DNA of 9,614 nucleotides from Thermoplasmatota archaeon. Lineage in GTDB: Archaea > Thermoplasmatota > Thermoplasmata > UBA10834. Under the pieces are notes generated by a model that saw only the letters and a list, made by a program, of their open reading frames with translations, made no database searches and was not told the origin of the DNA. Positions 5,179 through 9,614 of the stretch are shown here, piece after piece. Where the stretch lies: the NCBI GenBank assembly GCA_030836605.1, contig JAUPMC010000039.1, positions 1 through 9,614 of the forward strand, read 5' to 3'. A program made the translations under genes and the position numbers. Within the stretch, counting starts at the first letter, position 1; each line of letters opens with the position of its first letter.

Positions 5179-8100
5179 CTACCAGCACTTGGAGTAGCCG
5201 CAGGTCCTGCACACGACGCAGCCCTCGACATACTCCACCATGCTGCCGCACTCGGGACATTCGGGGCACACGTCCCCCTTGTCCACGTGGTTCTGCTTCT
5301 CCGCCACGGGCGCCGCCGCGACGGCGTCGACCGCCCGCTCCACCTTCGAGGTCTCGAAGTCCTTGACGAACCTCTCGAGGGCCTTCGCGACCGCGTCACT
5401 GCACGAGAGGACCATGCCCCCCGGCTGCCAGAGCGGGGACGGGCATCTGATGCCCTTGAGCTGCTTCGCAATCGACTCCGGGTCTATCCCAGAGCGCAGC
5501 GCGAGCGATATCAGCCTCCCGACCGCCTCGGACTGGGATGCTGTGCACCCCCCGGACTTGCCCATCTGGGTGAAGACCTCGCACAGGCCCCTCTCGTCCA
5601 CGTTGATCGTGACGTAGAGGTGGCCACACCCTGTCTCCATGCGCTGGGTCGACCCGCGCGTGACCAACGGCCTCTTCCTCGGGACCCGCGAGTCGTCTTC
5701 CTCGTCGGCCGCCGCTTCCTCCGCCTTCTTCTCCTTGTCTGACCCGACGCTGAGGACCTGGTCCTCCCGGCTGCCGTACCTGTACACGGTCACGCCCTTG
5801 CACCCGAGCTCGTACGCGAGGACGTACACGTCCTCGACTTCCTTCGGCGTCGCCTCGCTCGGGAAGTTGACCGTCTTCGACACTGCGTTGTCTGTGTGGT
5901 CCTGGAAGGCGGCCTGCATCTTCACATGCCATTCAGGCGCGATGTCGAGGGCGGTGACGAAGACCCTCCTCACGTCCTCGGGGATGCCCCTTATGTCCTT
6001 GAGCGTGCCCTTCGCGGCGATCTCCTTCATGAGCTCGTCCGTGTGGAACCCCTTGGCCTTCGAGACCGCCTCGAATATGGGGTTGACCTCCGGCAGGATG
6101 TCCTTGTCCATCACGTTGCGGACGTACGCGACCGCGAAGATCGGCTCGATGCCGCTCGACGCGCCCGCGATGATGCTGATGGTGCCCGTCGGGGCGATCG
6201 TGGTCACCGTCGCGTTCCTGAGCGTGTCGAACCGCCCCTTGAGCGTGCTGTCGCTGAAGCTGGGGAAGTTGCCCCGGTCCTTCGCGAGCGCCACGGAGGC
6301 CTTATGCCCCTCGTCGTCCACGAACTCCATGATCTTGCTGCCGAGTTCCATGGCCTCGTCGCTGTCGTAGGATATCCCCATGGTCAGGAGCATGTCCGCG
6401 AAGCCCATCACGCCCAGCCCTACCTTCCTGTTCGAGCGGGTCATCTCCGCGATCTGCGGCAGCGGGTACCTGTTGACGTCGATGACGTTGTCCAGGAACC
6501 GCACGGATAGGTGGACGGTGCGCCTCAGCTTCTCCCAGTCCACGGAGTACCTGCCCGCCTCGTACGATATCATACGGGCGAGGTTGACCGAGCCAAGGTT
6601 GCAGGACTCGAACGGCAGCAGGGGCTGCTCGCCGCACGGGTTGGTGCTCTCAATCTCCCCGAGCTTAGGGGTCGGGTTGTCCCTGTTGATCCTGTCTATG
6701 AACACTATCCCTGGCTCGCCGTTCCGCCAGGCCATGTTGACTATCATATCGAATACCTTGCGCGCGTCGAGCTTCGAGAGGGGCTGCCGGTTCCTCGGGT
6801 TCACGAGGTCGTAGTCCGTCTTCTTCTGGACCGCGTCCATGAACTTGTCCGTCAGGGCGACGGAGATGTTGAAGTTGGTGAGCTTGGAGCTGTCCTTCTT
6901 CGCGGTTATGAACGACATTATGTCCGGGTGGTCCACCCGCAGGATGCCCATGTTGGCGCCCCGCCTCGTGCCTCCCTGCTTGATCGTCTCCGTCGCCGCG
7001 TTGAAGACCTCCATGAATGAGATGGGGCCGCTCGAGACCCCGGCCGTGCTCTTGACGGAGTCGTTGGCTGGCCTGAGCCGCGAGAAACTGAATCCGGTGC
7101 CGCCTCCGCTGTTGTGGGACACGAACCCGTTTGCGAGGTACGCATGCCTGTTCGGGACGGTCAGGTCGACGACCTTGCTCCTCCCGGCGGGCACGATCTT
7201 CTGGACCCTCACGAAGAAGTGCCCGTCGTCGTCCGGCTCCTCGTGGAGTCGGGAGGACGCACCCCCCTCCGCCGCCATGCGACTGGCGTCCACCGCTCTC
7301 AACCTCTCGGATAGAACCTTGGAGTCGAACCCGACCTTCTCCTTGAAGCACTCGAACCCCGCGACGGTGCACACGGTCAGCCTCGAGCCCTCTCTAGCGG
7401 TCGGTATCCCGACATAGAACATCATCGTCTGGAAGTCCCGGGCCAACTTCTCGGAAGGCAGGTCCGCAGACACCAGCCCGTCCGGGGCCACCCAGCCGTG
7501 GTCGTCGAACGCCCGCCTGAGGAAATCGCACAGGCCCCGTTCGTCCGCCCTGATGACCTGGTCGTCGACGCCGTCGACGAACTCCCTCGCCTCGTGCGAG
7601 ACACAGGCCTCAGACCCTCCGAGCCAGCCGCCGAGTTTCATCACCGCGGTCGAGCCCTCCCCGAGCTGTCCGAGCCTGACCCAGCGGAGGTCCCCAGCCT
7701 CAGTCTTGACCAGTATCCTGTGGAGCGCCGTGCCCGTGAGGGAGTATCCCTCGTCCGTCTCCACCGTGAATATCTCTTGGACGCCGTTCTCGTGCTTCTC
7801 GAGGACCGTCTCCATCCCTTCGTGTGTCTCGATCCATGCCCCCGCCCCAATCGAGCCAAGGGTCATGCACCCGACATCGGTCATGACCAGTGTCTCCGGG
7901 ACCAGGCACTTGTGGATGAGAGCGGTGTACTTGATCGCGTCGAAGATCTGCTCCATCGAGTCCCCTATCGGGAGGACGAAGCAGGCCGACAGCTGGCCGA
8001 GCTCCCTGCCCGCGTTCATCAGCGTCGGGCTGTTGGGCATGAACTCCAGCCTTGCCATCATCTCGTAGAACTTGATCGCGGTCTTCTCCACCTCGGCGTC

Positions 8101-8334
8101 ACCCGCGCCGTAGGCGGTCTCAGCTGAGGCAATTGCCCTAGCTACCCTCTCGAACAGTTGATGCGGAGTCTCCACTGGCTTGCCGTTGTCGTCCTTCTTG
8201 AGGTATCTCCTCTCGAGTACGGTCCTGGCATTGGAGCTGATCTGTGGCTCCACGTCCCAGCCGGAGTCCGACTTGAAGTGTCTGCCATTGGGTGCGACAG
8301 AGTCCCCTTGCTTGTAGTTCGGTTCGCTCGACAT
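5179..8334 (-). CDS. nrdJ: Adenosylcobalamin-dependent (class II) ribonucleotide reductase, intein-containing precursor
   Basis: Reduces ribonucleotides to deoxyribonucleotides using a B12-generated thiyl radical. The 1051-residue precursor becomes a 785-residue enzyme after removal of an intein (143-408). In precursor numbering, SACFVLPIGDS holds Cys118, one of the redox pair. SGGGTGFSFSRLRP (409 on) is the substrate loop right after the intein. STNPCGEQPL carries Asn565, the thiyl Cys567 and Glu569. SCNLGSVNL carries Cys578, partner of Cys118. APTGTIS (714-720) is the phosphate-binding turn. A charged Lys/Glu/Asp linker (about 864-885) precedes the C-terminal part, which ends in a cysteine cluster (1023, 1026, 1029, 1039, 1042, 1045, 1050) like a zinc ribbon plus the thiol-shuttle tail. 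ATG 8334 is chosen because GAGGGGGAG immediately precedes it and the open frame upstream to 8547 has no family similarity. No reductase activator or NrdR gene is visible. Confidence 0.95.
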   Translation of the reverse strand: MSSEPNYKQGDSVAPNGRHFKSDSGWDVEPQISSNARTVLERRYLKKDDNGKPVETPHQLFERVARAIASAETAYGAGDAEVEKTAIKFYEMMARLEFMPNSPTLMNAGRELGQLSACFVLPIGDSMEQIFDAIKYTALIHKCLVPETLVMTDVGCMTLGSIGAGAWIETHEGMETVLEKHENGVQEIFTVETDEGYSLTGTALHRILVKTEAGDLRWVRLGQLGEGSTAVMKLGGWLGGSEACVSHEAREFVDGVDDQVIRADERGLCDFLRRAFDDHGWVAPDGLVSADLPSEKLARDFQTMMFYVGIPTAREGSRLTVCTVAGFECFKEKVGFDSKVLSERLRAVDASRMAAEGGASSRLHEEPDDDGHFFVRVQKIVPAGRSKVVDLTVPNRHAYLANGFVSHNSGGGTGFSFSRLRPANDSVKSTAGVSSGPISFMEVFNAATETIKQGGTRRGANMGILRVDHPDIMSFITAKKDSSKLTNFNISVALTDKFMDAVQKKTDYDLVNPRNRQPLSKLDARKVFDMIVNMAWRNGEPGIVFIDRINRDNPTPKLGEIESTNPCGEQPLLPFESCNLGSVNLARMISYEAGRYSVDWEKLRRTVHLSVRFLDNVIDVNRYPLPQIAEMTRSNRKVGLGVMGFADMLLTMGISYDSDEAMELGSKIMEFVDDEGHKASVALAKDRGNFPSFSDSTLKGRFDTLRNATVTTIAPTGTISIIAGASSGIEPIFAVAYVRNVMDKDILPEVNPIFEAVSKAKGFHTDELMKEIAAKGTLKDIRGIPEDVRRVFVTALDIAPEWHVKMQAAFQDHTDNAVSKTVNFPSEATPKEVEDVYVLAYELGCKGVTVYRYGSREDQVLSVGSDKEKKAEEAAADEEDDSRVPRKRPLVTRGSTQRMETGCGHLYVTINVDERGLCEVFTQMGKSGGCTASQSEAVGRLISLALRSGIDPESIAKQLKGIRCPSPLWQPGGMVLSCSDAVAKALERFVKDFETSKVERAVDAVAAAPVAEKQNHVDKGDVCPECPECGSMVEYVEGCVVCRTCGYSKCW
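7111..7908 (-). mobile_element. Intein in NrdJ with a degenerate, partly deleted LAGLIDADG endonuclease
   Basis: A 266-residue in-frame protein intron that should excise itself and rejoin IHK to SGGGTGF. It begins with Cys143 in CLVPETLVMT (block A), has the TxxH motif (Thr202, His205) in GTALHRILV (block B), and ends in VVDLTVPNRHAYLANG and GFVSHN (blocks F and G), with His407-Asn408 followed by Ser409 as the +1 nucleophile. All splicing residues are present. Between blocks B and F only half of a homing endonuclease remains. One LAGLIDADG-type motif, LRRAFDDHG (272-280), has His279 where the metal-binding Asp belongs. It is followed by the usual downstream helix (SEKLARDFQTMMFYVGIPT) and the segment FECFKEKVGF. 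The first LAGLIDADG motif and intervening region are missing. Splicing is probably intact and homing lost. Confidence 0.9.
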
Positions 8335-8355
8335 CTCTCCCCCTCTCGCGTATCT

Positions 8356-8373
8356 GTCTGTTCCCCAACAGAC
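8356..8373. promoter_or_regulatory. Perfect inverted repeat in the nrdJ core promoter (candidate operator)
   Basis: GTCTGTT CCCC AACAGAC is a perfect 7-bp inverted repeat with a four-base spacer. It sits between the putative nrdJ TATA box (8377-8382) and the predicted transcription start (about 8353), where a bound repressor would block initiation. It does not resemble the bacterial NrdR box. If transcription starts further upstream it would instead form a tight hairpin in the leader. Confidence 0.5.
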
Positions 8374-8376
8374 TAC

Positions 8377-8384
8377 GATATGGG
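8377..8384 (-). promoter_or_regulatory. Putative TATA box for nrdJ
   Basis: CCCATATC on the minus strand, about 45 bp before ATG 8334, predicts transcription starting near 8353 and a leader of about 19 nt with the GAGGGGGAG ribosome-binding site. A second AT-rich box, TTTAAAT at 8511-8517 preceded by GGAAAACG on the minus strand, could be a distal start giving a leader of about 150 nt. Confidence 0.4.
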
Positions 8385-8536
8385 TCGCACGGGTTGATGG
8401 CCTCCCCCCTGTCCTTGAAGATGGAGCGAGAGCATCCCCCCCCTCTTCATTGTTTAAACAGAGGCGAAAAGCTTTGCGGCTGCGTGCAGGGGATGGAATG
8501 AGCGGGCTTGATTTAAAGACGTTTTCCAACAAGACC

Positions 8537-8598
8537 TGGTAACACAAGTACTGGCTCTCCGCCAGTGTTTCCGCATATTGTTATCCGGTTTGTTACCA
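8537..8598. repeat. Nested inverted repeats, possible structured RNA
   Basis: TGGTAACA (8537-8544) and TGTTACCA (8591-8598) are perfect inverted repeats. TGTTATCC (8580-8587) offers a competing partner through one G·U pair. Between them lies ACTGGC TCTCC GCCAGT (8550-8566), a 6-bp hairpin. This could be an RNA with two alternative folds or a large DNA dyad. I cannot assign a family. Confidence 0.35.
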
Positions 8599-8748
8599 AC
8601 ATGTTTATCGGATGGCCGACCCAGATGCCGGAATTTCAGTGCGTGTCTGATATTTCCATTGGACTTCGGCAGATAACGGAGTCGCAAGGTCGGTTTCGTG
8701 TGCACGGCCCGGACCCGTTCCGCGCGCTCCACGGCCCGGCGCATAATT

Positions 8749-8756
8749 TGTATAAG
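8749..8756 (+). promoter_or_regulatory. Putative TATA box for moaD
   Basis: TGTATAAG, with the A/T-rich GCATAATT just before it, lies about 48 bp upstream of ATG 8800. Transcription near 8778 would leave a leader of about 20 nt ending in GGTGGTC, a near match to the archaeal anti-Shine-Dalgarno complement GGTGATC, four bases before the ATG. Confidence 0.5.
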
Positions 8757-8799
8757 AGCCCGACAATGACCGGTCGGAAGGAGCTCATCCGGTGGTCAG

Positions 8800-9045
8800 A
8801 TGAAGGTGAAGGTCAAGCTGTTTTCCGCTTTCAGGGAGATCGTGGGGACGAAGGAGGAGGATCTGGACCTGCCTGAAGGCGTCACGGTCAACGGCCTACT
8901 GGATGAGTACGTCCAGAGGTTTCCCGCCCTGGACCGGTACAGGGAGCACATCATCCTGTCCGTGAACCGGGAGTATGGCGCCCCCGCGAGGGTACTGCGG
9001 GAGGGCGACGAGGTGTCATTCCTTCCGCCGGTCAGTGGTGGCTGA
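8800..9045 (+). CDS. moaD: MoaD/ThiS-family ubiquitin-like sulfur carrier protein
   Basis: An 81-residue beta-grasp protein: KVKVKLFSAFREIVG (2-16) is the first hairpin of MoaD, LDLPEGVTVNGLLDEYVQRFP the strand and helix that follow, ILSVNREYG the central strand, and LREGDEVSFLPPVSGG the C-terminal strand and Gly80-Gly81 tail. The tail is adenylated by an E1-like enzyme and converted to a thiocarboxylate. In MoaD this sulfur goes to molybdopterin synthase. In archaea related proteins (SAMPs) also serve tRNA thiolation and ubiquitin-like tagging. No moaE, moeB or thi gene is adjacent, so the role among these is undecided. Length and tail are normal for the family. The next gene starts 106 bp downstream behind its own TATA-like box, so moaD may be monocistronic. 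Confidence 0.85.
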   Translation: MKVKVKLFSAFREIVGTKEEDLDLPEGVTVNGLLDEYVQRFPALDRYREHIILSVNREYGAPARVLREGDEVSFLPPVSGG

Positions 9046-9084
9046 ACCCCTGGTGTCCTGCAATACCTGCAAATACCCGTCTGT

Positions 9085-9092
9085 GCATAAAC
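9085..9092 (+). promoter_or_regulatory. Putative promoter of the carboxypeptidase gene
   Basis: GCATAAAC is a TATA-like box about 65 bp before ATG 9152, predicting transcription near 9113-9115. The leader would contain a 6-bp hairpin GGCCGA/TCGGCC (9121-9126 and 9132-9137) and then GGTGGTG (9140-9146), a ribosome-binding site similar to that of moaD. Confidence 0.35.
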
Positions 9093-9151
9093 GCCCTTCA
9101 CAGCGCAATGTGAGGGGACTGGCCGACTTCCTCGGCCCCGGTGGTGGATGT

Positions 9152-9614
9152 ATGCGTACTCAAGCCTTCTGGACTTCGATTGCAGTCGTGGCCGCATTCG
9201 TGTTGTCAGGGACCCTTGTGCCAGTTGGCGCGGGAGAGGGGGACGGCGAGACGGGACTGACCGCTGTTATCATGGCCCCGCCAGTGGACTATGATTACAG
9301 GAACTACAGCGAGATCCGCGACATCCTCCTGCAGACAGTGGCGGACCATCCGGAGATCGCCGCCCTGTACGACATCGGCGACAGCTGGGAGAAGACCGCC
9401 GGCATCGCGGACAGGGACATCCTCGCCATAAAGATCTCCGACAACGTCGGCGTCGAGGAGGGGGAGCCCGAGTTCCTCCTCATGGCATTGCACCACGCGC
9501 GCGAGTGGCCGACCTCGGAGACCGCCTTGCACATAATACTCAACCTGACGGTCGGATACGGCGTCGACGACAGGATTAGTTGGCTGATCGAAAACAGGGA
9601 GATCTGGATCGTGC
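9152..9614 (+). CDS. Secreted M14 zinc carboxypeptidase (N-terminal part, cut by window end)
   Basis: 154 residues of an M14-family (carboxypeptidase A/T-like) metallopeptidase, which removes C-terminal amino acids from peptides, probably outside the cell or at its surface. The N-terminus has a short basic end, a hydrophobic core (WTSIAVVAAFVLSGTLVPV, about 7-25) and a small-residue region GAGEGDG, fitting a signal peptide. YDYRNYSEIRDIL and the following helix with HPEIAALYDIGDSWE match the start of the catalytic domain, where substrate-pocket strands precede the metal site. HHAREWPTSE (114-123) contains the H-x-x-E zinc motif, His115 and Glu118. The third ligand and catalytic Glu lie beyond the window. 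ATG 9152 follows GGTGGTG by five bases; ATG 9148 is in another frame. Same strand as moaD but functionally unrelated. It suggests the organism feeds on extracellular protein. Confidence 0.88.
   Translation, partial: MRTQAFWTSIAVVAAFVLSGTLVPVGAGEGDGETGLTAVIMAPPVDYDYRNYSEIRDILLQTVADHPEIAALYDIGDSWEKTAGIADRDILAIKISDNVGVEEGEPEFLLMALHHAREWPTSETALHIILNLTVGYGVDDRISWLIENREIWIV

Larger units (their letters stand above)
8335..8799. other. 465-bp divergent non-coding region between nrdJ and moaD
   Basis: No convincing open frame on either strand: the available ones lack ribosome-binding sites and have atypical composition. The stretch is richer in A+T than its surroundings. It contains the nrdJ promoter and dyad, the 10-bp palindrome TGTTTAAACA (8451-8460), a hairpin ACTGGC/GCCAGT (8550-8555 and 8561-8566) inside a longer inverted repeat TGGTAACA/TGTTACCA (8537-8544 and 8591-8598), a direct repeat CACGGCCCGG (8703-8712 and 8730-8739), and the moaD promoter. 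No tRNA-like T-loop was found. It probably holds two promoters and perhaps a small RNA. Confidence 0.5.

Noticed and set aside
7111..7908. Frameshift or misassembly in nrdJ to explain the extra residues
   Set aside because: The insert is in frame, starts with Cys, ends in His-Asn before Ser, and has all splicing blocks, so an intein explains it fully.
8335..8547. 71-residue N-terminal extension of NrdJ
   Set aside because: It has no family similarity and spans the putative promoter and dyad. A strong ribosome-binding site directly precedes ATG 8334.
8565..8876. Plus-strand open frame overlapping moaD
   Set aside because: It has no ribosome-binding site, overlaps moaD out of frame, and its 3' part is a shadow of the moaD coding sequence.
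1..9614. CRISPR array, insertion sequence, prophage or defence cluster
   Set aside because: No regularly spaced repeats, transposase, integrase or defence-type domains were seen; the content is housekeeping genes.

Overview
This 9.6 kb, GC-rich window looks like chromosomal DNA of a euryarchaeal-type archaeon, plausibly a high-GC member of Thermoplasmatota. That placement is an inference. It rests on TATA/BRE-like boxes about 25-30 bp before putative transcription starts, very short or absent 5' leaders, a TrpB2-type tryptophan synthase beta chain, an archaeal-style PurC and a B12-dependent ribonucleotide reductase carrying an intein. There is no rRNA, tRNA, CRISPR array or insertion sequence. 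The genes are mostly housekeeping metabolism, separated by short regulatory gaps and arranged in changing orientations.

Layout: (1) 1-820, minus strand, 3'-truncated PLP-dependent aminotransferase of the LysN/ARO8-like class. (2) 821-982, divergent promoter region. (3) 983-1885, plus, purC (SAICAR synthetase). (4) 1937-2422, plus, a 161-residue protein I do not recognise. (5) 2423-2505, convergent gap with two hairpins. (6) 2506-3807, minus, trpB2. (7) 3808-3894, an 87-bp regulatory gap in which a 30-bp dyad centred exactly on TGTACA abuts the trpB2 BRE/TATA. (8) 3895-4872, minus, an OB-fold plus HD-domain nuclease resembling YhaM. (9) 4873-5178, about 300 bp without a convincing gene, holding a promoter and a possible terminator hairpin. 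(10) 5179-8334, minus, class II ribonucleotide reductase nrdJ interrupted by a 266-residue intein with a crippled homing endonuclease. (11) 8335-8799, a 465-bp divergent non-coding region with several inverted repeats. (12) 8800-9045, plus, a MoaD/ThiS-like ubiquitin-fold sulfur carrier. (13) 9152-9614, plus, the start of a secreted M14 zinc carboxypeptidase, cut by the window end.

The genes do not form one operon or one obvious pathway. They cover amino-acid metabolism (aminotransferase, TrpB2), nucleotide synthesis (PurC, NrdJ), RNA turnover (YhaM-like), sulfur-carrier or cofactor synthesis (MoaD-like) and extracellular peptide degradation (M14). The most interesting items are the partly deleted intein in the reductase, the TRP-box-like dyad ahead of trpB2, the dyad in the nrdJ core promoter, and the unrecognised 161-residue protein. 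I found no evidence for a new multi-gene system.
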